Shown here piece by piece: positions 36,134 through 42,500 of a DNA stretch of 44,345 nt. Below the pieces are notes generated by a model. That model did no database searches and was not told where the DNA came from. It saw only the letters and a program-made list of their open reading frames with translations. Every line of letters begins with the position of its first letter. Positions within the stretch are counted from its first letter, which is position 1. This DNA is from Methanomassiliicoccales archaeon (GTDB lineage Archaea; Thermoplasmatota; Thermoplasmata; RBG-16-68-12; SOIM01), in the NCBI GenBank assembly GCA_004377185.1, contig SOIM01000055.1:1-44345 (forward strand), given 5' to 3'. Made by a program: the position numbers and the translations under genes.

Positions 36134-37122
36134 TTCTTGAAAACGCAGTAGAACCTTGTCAGCGATCTGTGAACCCTCTGCTCGTATACTTCCTCAAGGC
36201 GCAGGTATTCCTCTCCCACTTCAATGAATGCTTTGTCAGGCAGGACTATTGCCAGGTAGCCGCCCCTCTCAAGAACATCAGAAAAGGACTCAAAAGACCT
36301 CCTGTAGAGGGAGCCAAGTTCCTCCTTCATGGTGGTTGATGACCTGCCGTAGGGAGGGTCGGTAACGATGGAAGAAACGCTGTCCACATTCTCGCTGATA
36401 TCACCAACGTCCGATCGAAACAGAAAGGAGTCAAGATTGTAGCTCAGGAGGTTCTCCCTGCATCCTTCGATCATCTCCTCCTTGATATCGCTCCCCATCA
36501 GCTCCGCTCCTATCAGGCCAGCTTCTATCAGGATCCCTCCCGTTCCGCAGAAAGGGTCCAGGAAGGTCTTCCCCTTTGAGGTGCGAGCCAGGTTCACCAG
36601 TGCCCTTGCATATTTGGGGTGCAGGGAAATGGGGGAAAAGAATGGGCGCCGGTCAACCTTCCGCTCGCCAAAGGAGGATCTCTCGATTGCAGCCTTCTTC
36701 AGTGCCAGGTAGTTGTTCTTCCCTGAGATCAACCTGACCTCATTGTCAGGGCTGTCCAGGTCCACGGGATTGGTGTTCGCCAGTATCCCGCCTATCCTGT
36801 TGAGGCCTTCATCGCCGCTGTCCCTCTCGGGCCTGGGTCTCAAATCCCTCCTCCTCAGGGCTATGCTTCCGCTCAGTGGGCGGAGACCTCGGGCAGCATC
36901 CTCCAGTTCAGAAATGGATCCGGACGCCAGGTGCTCGTCCACATACCGGGTCAGGCCCAGTCTCTCTCCCAATCTCTCAGGTTCGGCCTCCGTTTCCAGG
37001 ACCAGGATTCTGCTCTCCTCTTCCGAGATTTCGTAGTCATGCCCTTCCGCTTCTATGCATGCAAGAACTTCCGCTCTTGGCAGTGTCTCGTGCTCTCCCA
37101 GCAGCTCGAAGAGAAGGCGCAT
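36127..37122 (-). CDS. trmG10: tRNA (guanine(10)-N2)-dimethyltransferase (Trm-G10/Trm11 family)
   Basis: Methylates N2 of guanine 10 in tRNA using S-adenosylmethionine. The N-terminal part (1-130) matches the THUMP-type RNA-binding region (MRLLFELLGEHETLPRAEVLA). The methyltransferase domain has motif I DPFCGTGGILIEAG at 189-202 and catalytic motif IV TDPPYG at 254-259, both typical of the archaeal family. The ending HRSLTRFYCVFKNY also fits. Length of 331 residues is normal. ATG 37122 has GGAGG just upstream, and TATA-like ATCATATCC at about 37144-37153. It converges with and overlaps the site-2 protease gene by 7 bp and diverges from the acetyltransferase gene. Confidence 0.9.
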   Translation of the reverse strand: MRLLFELLGEHETLPRAEVLACIEAEGHDYEISEEESRILVLETEAEPERLGERLGLTRYVDEHLASGSISELEDAARGLRPLSGSIALRRRDLRPRPERDSGDEGLNRIGGILANTNPVDLDSPDNEVRLISGKNNYLALKKAAIERSSFGERKVDRRPFFSPISLHPKYARALVNLARTSKGKTFLDPFCGTGGILIEAGLIGAELMGSDIKEEMIEGCRENLLSYNLDSFLFRSDVGDISENVDSVSSIVTDPPYGRSSTTMKEELGSLYRRSFESFSDVLERGGYLAIVLPDKAFIEVGEEYLRLEEVYEQRVHRSLTRFYCVFKNY

Positions 37123-37171
37123 GTTCCTCCAACAATCTGCAGGGATATGATACTATCTCCGGGTGCATATC

Positions 37172-37179
37172 TTTTTATC
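37172..37179 (+). promoter_or_regulatory. TATA box of the GNAT gene
   Basis: TTTTTATC centred 27 nt before the ATG at 37202, supporting that start over the in-frame ATG at 37163, which lies upstream of the TATA. Confidence 0.4.
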
Positions 37180-37201
37180 TTTGTTTGCAAAATCCTCTCC
37201 T

Positions 37202-37639
37202 ATGATGAGGCTGCGGCCTTTCGCTCCGTCCGACATCTCGGACGTTCTCAAAATCATTGGTTCCTCAATGCCGGAGAGTTATCCACCATCAATGTTTCTG
37301 GAGCTTCACAACATATGGAGGGATGGGTTCCTGGTATGCGAGTACTTCGGTCCTACCGTCGGGTTCGTTGTGGGAACATTGTCGGGAATCAGGACGGCCA
37401 GGATTCTTGTCATTGCCGTGCTGGAACCCTATCGATGCAAGGGAATCGGAACAGCTCTGATGAGTGAGTTCACGAACGCATGCGGGATGAAGGGTATTTC
37501 AAGCATAGAACTCGAGGTCAGGAAAAGCAACAAGGGGGCAGCCAGATTCTACACCAAGCACGGCTATCAAGTGATTGACGTCCTTCCCCGCTTCTACAAG
37601 GATGGCGAGGATGGATTGAAGATGTGGAGAAATCTGTGA
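37202..37639 (+). CDS. GNAT-family N-acetyltransferase, RimI/Ard1-like
   Basis: A 145-residue cytoplasmic enzyme. The acetyl-CoA binding motif A is PYRCKGIGTALMSEF, and the following IELEVRKSNKGAARFYTKHGY is the hallmark of RimI/Ard1 enzymes that acetylate protein N-termini. The start MMRLRPF fits other family members; the longer form from 37163 would add 13 residues of hydrophobic sequence that contain the probable TATA box. It diverges from the tRNA methyltransferase gene across 80 bp. Confidence 0.8.
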   Translation: MMRLRPFAPSDISDVLKIIGSSMPESYPPSMFLELHNIWRDGFLVCEYFGPTVGFVVGTLSGIRTARILVIAVLEPYRCKGIGTALMSEFTNACGMKGISSIELEVRKSNKGAARFYTKHGYQVIDVLPRFYKDGEDGLKMWRNL

Positions 37640-37673
37640 GGACGTTCATTCCTTTGCTTGACCTCAACAACTC

Positions 37674-39212
37674 TCAGATGTAGCCTCTCTTATCGTCCTG
37701 TACATGGTAGTTCCAGTAGTGGTAGGGAGCCATGCTCTTCTGCGAATCGGACATGTCCGTTGCCAGTCCGCCTTGGTAGGAACCGTACTTCTCCCTTATC
37801 TGTTCCTCGACCGTCCTGCTCCTCTTGATCGCCTTCTTGATGTGCTCGGCGGTGATCAATGGATCTCCCTTTGTGACAGCTATATCACCGGCAGACCTGA
37901 TAAGTCCCCCGAGGTCTCTGAGTCGTAACGAGAGTGACTTCTCTTTCCCGTCCAACGTCTTGGCCCTCCTCTTGGCTTCCTCTACAACAGCAACGACTGC
38001 GTCGGTCGAAGCGTGGGGAATCCTTGTGTCCATCGCGATCTCCTGGGCAATGAACTGGGCCAGCCCGGCCCTGTTGCTCTCATTGTCCTCCATCACCGTC
38101 TCCACCAGGACCTCGTAGCCTGAACCGGTTATCCTGGATCTCAGGGGCGAGAGGATGTTCGGCAAGTCCTGGATGTTGCACGCAGCTACGAAAATGAAAC
38201 TGCACGGCACGTTGTCCACCCTTACGCTGGCTCCAGCGCTCTGCGGGTTCCTGCCGCTTATCGGGAACCTCTTCTCCTGCATGGCCGTCAGAATGGACCT
38301 TTGGAGGATTCCCAGCTGCGGAAGCTCGTCTATGAAGAGCACTCCTTCGTGAGAATCGTGAATCGAACCAGGGACCACTCTCTCGTAGGGTTGGGAACCC
38401 AGCTGGGGGTGCCCACCGTACGGATCGTGCTTCACATCTCCAAGAAGCTCGGTCTCGCTCGCACCGGTTGCCAGTATGAATGCGTTCCTCTCCAATTTGA
38501 CAAGGACCTTCCTGGGGCTGACCCTCTCCATCTCTCTCCTCTTCTCAAGGGCCTTCTGGTCCAGTACCTTTATCATCTCACCGGACCGCTCGAAAACGAC
38601 CACTTCCTCCTTCCCAAAACGCTTTCGGGTGGTTGTGACCTTGTCCCTGCCGGCAAGCTGGCCGATGGTAACCTCGAATATACCTCCGAGAAGATCGCTG
38701 AAGGGGCTGCCAGCACCCTGCTGGATCTGAACTTTGGGACGGTTGCATTTCGGACACAACCTCTCCATCGGCGAGGAATAGTCTCCACAGTTCACGCACT
38801 TGTACCCGAGTCTTTCAGCAACATTGATGGGGGCCTCCTTCGGATCTATGAGCTCTCCTTCGGCACCCTCCATCTCCCTCGCGTCCTCCAGGACTTCTTC
38901 GCCCTTTCTGACTTCCACGAGCGGTCTTTCTGGGTTCTCGGGGTTGTGCACGATCCTGATCTCTTCCGTTGGACGTGGAAGATGTAGAGAGAGGGCCTGA
39001 GCTATCATGGACTTGCCAGTACCCGGAGGTCCTACGAGAAGAAGGTGCCTTCTCTGGGTCGCAGCTATCCTTGCCAGCGAAATCGCCTCTTCCTGGCCTA
39101 TGACTCTGGCAAGTGGATCGGATGGTATTGCCACATCCGCTGTCGTTTCCAGCTCATCAAGGCCGAAACCTCTCGATGCGTCCAGATAAGGTCCTTTGGC
39201 TATTCCTTTCAC
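37674..39212 (-). CDS. Lon-like AAA+ ATPase with internal zinc ribbon, no protease domain
   Basis: The AAA+ core is complete: Walker A GPPGTGKS at 61-68, Walker B VLFIDEL at 291-297, sensor-1 region FIFVAACN at 339-346, and a lid region (about 390-470). Between Walker A and B is a zinc ribbon with C139, C142, C153 and C156 (CVNCGD ... CPKC). Archaeal LonB normally has two membrane helices between Walker A and B and a serine-lysine protease domain at the C-terminus. Here there are no helices, and the protein ends at 512 residues with a Tyr/His-rich tail (YHYWNYHVQDDKRGYI), so it cannot be a Lon protease by itself. GTG 39212 lies 5 nt after the dnaG stop, so the two are surely co-transcribed. 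Function: a remodelling ATPase of unknown substrate, perhaps acting on nucleic-acid complexes. Confidence 0.8.
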   Translation of the reverse strand: MKGIAKGPYLDASRGFGLDELETTADVAIPSDPLARVIGQEEAISLARIAATQRRHLLLVGPPGTGKSMIAQALSLHLPRPTEEIRIVHNPENPERPLVEVRKGEEVLEDAREMEGAEGELIDPKEAPINVAERLGYKCVNCGDYSSPMERLCPKCNRPKVQIQQGAGSPFSDLLGGIFEVTIGQLAGRDKVTTTRKRFGKEEVVVFERSGEMIKVLDQKALEKRREMERVSPRKVLVKLERNAFILATGASETELLGDVKHDPYGGHPQLGSQPYERVVPGSIHDSHEGVLFIDELPQLGILQRSILTAMQEKRFPISGRNPQSAGASVRVDNVPCSFIFVAACNIQDLPNILSPLRSRITGSGYEVLVETVMEDNESNRAGLAQFIAQEIAMDTRIPHASTDAVVAVVEEAKRRAKTLDGKEKSLSLRLRDLGGLIRSAGDIAVTKGDPLITAEHIKKAIKRSRTVEEQIREKYGSYQGGLATDMSDSQKSMAPYHYWNYHVQDDKRGYI

Positions 39213-39217
39213 CCCAA

Positions 39218-40459
39218 TCAGATTCCGAGATCGTTCTTTGTCCAGACCTCTACAGAGGCGGGATGTTTAGAGACATTTCCGATCTTGGTGCCCACCACTG
39301 TTGCAGTGCCTTGGCTGGCTGCCAGGTCAAGTATCCTCTGCGTGATGATGCCATCGAACACGACCGTAGCGGTGTTGTCCTGGCTCTTGAGCGTATCCAC
39401 CAGGTCCCTCACTGGAACCTCGACGGTGACCTCACCTTCCTTGTTGATCAGTCTTGCCTTCAACGTACCCGAGAGCGAGTCCAGCATCTCTTTCAGCTTC
39501 TCCTGTTCCGGAGACAGCTTCTTTTCCTCTTTCCTCGGTGGTGCTCTTGGTCTCTCCTCTCTGCGCTCCACACGTCTCCGGGGAGCTGGGCGTTCTGGCC
39601 CTTCAGTGGTCTTGGGTGTGGTAACTCGTAATCCATACATATCCACGAACTGTTCCACTGGTATCTTGTTCCTGAGCAGCTTCATTATCTGCTTCTGGGT
39701 CAGTTCTTCCACTTCCTTTCCTTTGGGCGCCCTTGCGACGAAGTCAATCTCCCCCACTTGCAGAAGCTCCCTCAGGATCAGCTCGCCACCGCGGTCACCG
39801 TCCACGAAAGCCGTCACGACCTTTTCTCTGGAAAGGTCCTGTATCGACTTGGGGATATTGGTCCCCTCGACGGAAACCGCGTTCTTCACTCCAGACCTGA
39901 GAAGGTTGAGCACGTCCGCCCTTCCTTCGACTATGATTATCGCGTCCGAGGCCTCGGCGTTTGGACCGGCGGGCAGTCTGTCCGGGCCCATGGTCACTAT
40001 CTCATGAACCTGAACGGCCGCCTTGACGCTCTCTGTTAGGTCCATTCCGGTGTGCTTGGACTGTTCAATCATAATCGTGAGAAGCTCCTTGGCCCTGTCC
40101 ACTATCTTCATCCTCTTGGAGACTCGTACGTCTTCCACTTTTTCTACTCGGATCTTCGCCTTGCAGGGTCCCACCCTGTCAATCGTCTCCAGTGAAGAGG
40201 CCAGGATCGAAGTCTCCACCTGGTCAAGGCTGGAGGGGACCATGATAGTTCCCTCGGATTTTCCCTTCTTTGAGCTGACTTCTACCTCTATTCTTCCTAT
40301 TCTACCACTCTTTTGAAGGTCACGCAGATCAAGCTCTTCCCCCAGCAGACCCTCGGTCTGTCCGAAGATTGCACCGACAACGTCCGGTTTCTCAACGATT
40401 CCGTCCGCTTCCATTCTTGCTTGAATCAGGTACTTCGTAGTGGTTGGATCTATGTGCAT
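39218..40459 (-). CDS. dnaG: DnaG-like primase, archaeal type (Toprim)
   Basis: The N-terminus MHIDPTTTKYLIQA and VGAIFGQTEGLLG are characteristic of archaeal DnaG. The Toprim domain has IIIVEGRADVLNLL with the catalytic Glu, and FVDGDRGGELIL with the metal-binding DxD. Residues about 265-345 are charged and proline/arginine-rich (RPAPRRRVERREERPRAPP), followed by a conserved C-terminal region. Archaeal DnaG is known mainly as a partner of the RNA exosome, with weak primer synthesis. ATG 40459 (413 residues) is preferred to the longer frame from 40492 because GAGGTGA lies directly upstream and the family begins at MHIDP. A TATA-like GGATAAATAA is at 40523-40532 on the minus strand. It heads a two-gene operon with the Lon-like ATPase. 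Confidence 0.92.
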   Translation of the reverse strand: MHIDPTTTKYLIQARMEADGIVEKPDVVGAIFGQTEGLLGEELDLRDLQKSGRIGRIEVEVSSKKGKSEGTIMVPSSLDQVETSILASSLETIDRVGPCKAKIRVEKVEDVRVSKRMKIVDRAKELLTIMIEQSKHTGMDLTESVKAAVQVHEIVTMGPDRLPAGPNAEASDAIIIVEGRADVLNLLRSGVKNAVSVEGTNIPKSIQDLSREKVVTAFVDGDRGGELILRELLQVGEIDFVARAPKGKEVEELTQKQIMKLLRNKIPVEQFVDMYGLRVTTPKTTEGPERPAPRRRVERREERPRAPPRKEEKKLSPEQEKLKEMLDSLSGTLKARLINKEGEVTVEVPVRDLVDTLKSQDNTATVVFDGIITQRILDLAASQGTATVVGTKIGNVSKHPASVEVWTKNDLGI

Positions 40460-40700
40460 TTCTTTCACCTCTTTTTGGAAAACAGCTATCAAATATGGAT
40501 TGTCATCCCTCTGTTGAGATGATTATTTATCCAGTCACAATAGTCAGTATCGAATTACTGAATGATATGGTGAATGGGATATGGTCATATCTGATGCTAA
40601 TCTTCCCTTTTGTGAAGCTAGCAAGAGTTGTGTTTGTATATAAGATTTGTGATAACGTAGCCAGTGTGTCCGTGGTGGGTTGGCGGTCTTCTTCTCCCCT
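40460..40700. other. Intergenic region between the Toprim gene and dnaG
   Basis: 241 bp with low GC and no convincing gene. It holds the dnaG ribosome site and the minus-strand TATA-like GGATAAATAA (40523-40532). No hairpin or RNA gene was recognised. Confidence 0.5.
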
Positions 40701-41114
40701 TTAAATCTTTCGGTTCCGCCGTTTTGACAGTTCCTCAAGCCTTTCCATGTGTTTGTAGAGGCTTTCCACGTCCTTTATGTCCTTCTTGGTGAGCATTGCC
40801 AGTTTAGCTCTGATGTTCTCATCGTACCGAACGCCATTAGCCTCCAGGCCTTCCCTTAGCATCCTTGAGAGCTGTCCGCCTCTCCTGTCCCAGTCGGTGA
40901 GCAAAATCACCTTGTCGTGTTCTTTCGAGATGTTCTCGCACGTTCTGAATATCGAGATCCCCTTGTTCAAGCGGAGGACGGTGCCCGTCAATCCGATCGC
41001 TCTGAGGGACCGTTCATCCTTTCTCCCCTCGACTATGACAGGCATTTCTACGTTGAGCCGAATGAGGTCTTGGATTAGTTTGTTGATCTCTTCCAGCCTC
41101 TCTTCCGTTCTCAA
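40701..41114 (-). CDS. Small Toprim-domain protein (UPF0292/RNase M5-like)
   Basis: A 137-residue protein that is essentially one Toprim fold. It has VIVEGRKDERSLRAIGL with the catalytic Glu and ILLTDWDRRGGQLS with the DxD. Standalone Toprim proteins of this type occur in archaea and are related to the nuclease core of RNase M5 and to DnaG; their substrate is unknown. The start is TTG 41114 with GGAGAGGG upstream, and it begins 1 nt after the stop of the DUF167 gene, so the two are in one operon. The frame ends with a basic coil (EELSKRRNRKI). Confidence 0.8.
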   Translation of the reverse strand: MRTEERLEEINKLIQDLIRLNVEMPVIVEGRKDERSLRAIGLTGTVLRLNKGISIFRTCENISKEHDKVILLTDWDRRGGQLSRMLREGLEANGVRYDENIRAKLAMLTKKDIKDVESLYKHMERLEELSKRRNRKI

Positions 41115-41115
41115 C

Positions 41116-41454
41116 CTAACCCTCTCCTAACAGTTTTGTGAGCACCCTCAGGACTTCTTCTCTGCCCATCCCTTTGATGGATACGCTCTTTGACCTGCTT
41201 TTCACGCCAGATACTATCTCCACTTCAGATTCTTTGATACTGAACGATCTGGAAAGCAAGGATAGCAACTCTTCATTCGCAGCACCTTTCATTGCAGGAT
41301 TGATCACGTTCACCTTTATGCTGGCACGCCATGGGTCATAACCTGCGAACCCGGGTTTGGAGGAATCTGGAATAACATGAAACCTGATGACCGTTCTACC
41401 TGATTCGGACCGGACGGAGTCTTCGAATTTCACGATTACCGAATCCATCTCCAT
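41116..41454 (-). CDS. DUF167/YggU-family protein (UPF0235)
   Basis: 112 residues with the DUF167 pattern: FHVIPDSSKPGFAGYD, INPAMKGAANEELLSLLS, and EVEIVSGVKSRSKSVSI. The family's GxANxxL core is well matched (KGAANEELL). No biochemical function is established for it. It is the first gene of a pair with the small Toprim protein, 1 nt apart. A perfect 16-bp palindrome containing TATA sits about 30-45 nt before the ATG at 41454, where a promoter is expected. Confidence 0.85.
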   Translation of the reverse strand: MEMDSVIVKFEDSVRSESGRTVIRFHVIPDSSKPGFAGYDPWRASIKVNVINPAMKGAANEELLSLLSRSFSIKESEVEIVSGVKSRSKSVSIKGMGREEVLRVLTKLLGEG

Positions 41455-41483
41455 ACCTTAACGGTTGTCCTTCCATTTGTTTA

Positions 41484-41499
41484 TGGGCGTATACGCCCA
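41484..41499. promoter_or_regulatory. Perfect 16-bp palindrome TGGGCGTATACGCCCA, possible operator
   Basis: The palindrome is perfect over all 16 bases. Its centre GTATAC lies 37 nt upstream of the DUF167 start codon, overlapping the expected TATA/BRE position, so a bound dimeric regulator could block transcription of the DUF167-Toprim pair. No second copy was noticed in the window. Confidence 0.4.
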
Positions 41500-41601
41500 C
41501 AAAAAGACTGGCACGGTCCATTGCCAAATCGATAGCGAATAGGTGCCCACCTTCCTGGAGGTCCCGGCAAACGTGAACCAAATCTCCCGACGTTCTAAAC
41601 T

Positions 41602-41608
41602 CTTAACT
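41602..41608 (+). promoter_or_regulatory. Weak TATA-like box of the GINS gene
   Basis: CTTAACT centred 27 nt before the ATG at 41632. The match is poor, but the spacing agrees with the leaderless starts seen elsewhere in the window. Confidence 0.3.
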
Positions 41609-41631
41609 AGGGGAAATCGCATTAGCATTCG

Positions 41632-42276
41632 ATGGCAGAGGAGGGCATAACTTTTGAAAGAATCACCCGGATATACAGGGAAGAGACCGGGAAGAACACG
41701 CTCACCAAGTTGGAAATGGACTTCTATGTGAAACTGAACGGCTACATTGAGGACCTCAGGTCAAGGACGGACGAGGAACTGGCAATAGATCCCCATTCCT
41801 CCAAAGCCATCCTTCTTCAGAACGAACTGCGGAAGATCTCACAGAAAAGGGATCAGATATACAGGACCCGAGAGAGGAAGATAGCACTGATGGCCTCCGC
41901 CCGCGTGGGTGGCACCGATGTCGATACCAAGGTCCTCACCAAGAACGAGAAGGTCCTGTTCGAGAAGCTGGTGGACGATCTCAAGGACGCCAGGGAAGAG
42001 GTGTTTTCAGGGGATAGGACAGTGACGGAGAAGAAGGAGAAGAAAGCCCCTGAGGTTGAGACCCAGAAGAAACCTCCTCCGAAAGAAGAAGCGAAGAAGC
42101 AGGAAGCGGAAGAAGACCTTGCCGTGGTGCAGGCTCTGGAGGATATCCCTCCCTTCGCTGGCATAGACGTGACCTACGAGCTCAAGAAGGAAGAGGTCGT
42201 AACCCTCCCCAAGAAGGTGGCCAAGATCCTCACGGAGAGCGGGAAGGCCAAGCTTTTGGAGATTAATAACCCTTAA
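41632..42276 (+). CDS. gins51: GINS complex subunit (archaeal Gins51-like)
   Basis: GINS is part of the replicative helicase assembly with MCM and a RecJ/Cdc45 protein. The first 120 residues are helical (ITFERITRIYREETGKNTLTKLEMDFY; ILLQNELRKISQKRDQIYRTRERKI), matching the A-domain. A Lys/Glu/Pro-rich linker (about 128-160) leads to a small B-domain at the C-terminus (IPPFAGIDVTYELKKEEVVTLPKKVAKIL). The A-then-B order is that of Gins51. Length is 214 residues. It lies upstream of the 23S rRNA gene, whose promoter overlaps its stop codon, and diverges from the DUF167 gene. Confidence 0.85.
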   Translation: MAEEGITFERITRIYREETGKNTLTKLEMDFYVKLNGYIEDLRSRTDEELAIDPHSSKAILLQNELRKISQKRDQIYRTRERKIALMASARVGGTDVDTKVLTKNEKVLFEKLVDDLKDAREEVFSGDRTVTEKKEKKAPEVETQKKPPPKEEAKKQEAEEDLAVVQALEDIPPFAGIDVTYELKKEEVVTLPKKVAKILTESGKAKLLEINNP

Positions 42277-42279
42277 ATA
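42273..42279 (+). promoter_or_regulatory. Probable TATA box of the 23S rRNA transcript
   Basis: TTAAATA overlaps the GINS stop codon and predicts a start near 42300, giving a leader of about 200 nt before the mature 23S rRNA. Confidence 0.4.
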
Positions 42280-42299
42280 CATCGAGAAACATACATTGT

Positions 42300-42500
42300 A
42301 TCGCTCTCTATCATTAAGGGCAATGCCACAGTGTGAATGTGCAAAGGGGCATCCCTGTTTTCTTGCTGGGGAGTTTGGTGCACCCACCGAGAGAATGCTC
42401 TCGCTGGGGAAGGGTATAGACGGGGAGGAGGATGGAATCTCCTCTGCGTCCGTGATTACCGTCATACGCAACCTGGACGCCTGCTAAGTCGATAGGTAAG
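42300..42500 (+). ncRNA. 23S rRNA precursor leader with three hairpins
   Basis: This 200-bp stretch has no credible protein gene. Three hairpins are visible: 42383-42408 (10 bp stem CCCA-CGAGAG against CTCTCG-TGGG, one C/C mismatch, AATG loop), 42425-42444 (GAGGAG/CTCCTC), and 42446-42480 (GCGTCC/GGACGC, long loop). The leader presumably includes the 5' strand of the processing stem, whose 3' partner lies outside the window. Confidence 0.45.

Noticed and set aside
42296..42487. Short frame of 63 codons with several cysteines before the 23S gene
   Set aside because: It lies in the rRNA leader, coincides with three hairpins and has no ribosome site; most likely not translated.
42300..42500. 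tRNA or C/D box RNA in the 23S leader
   Set aside because: No cloverleaf could be drawn and no D box accompanies the GTGATTA that resembles a C box.
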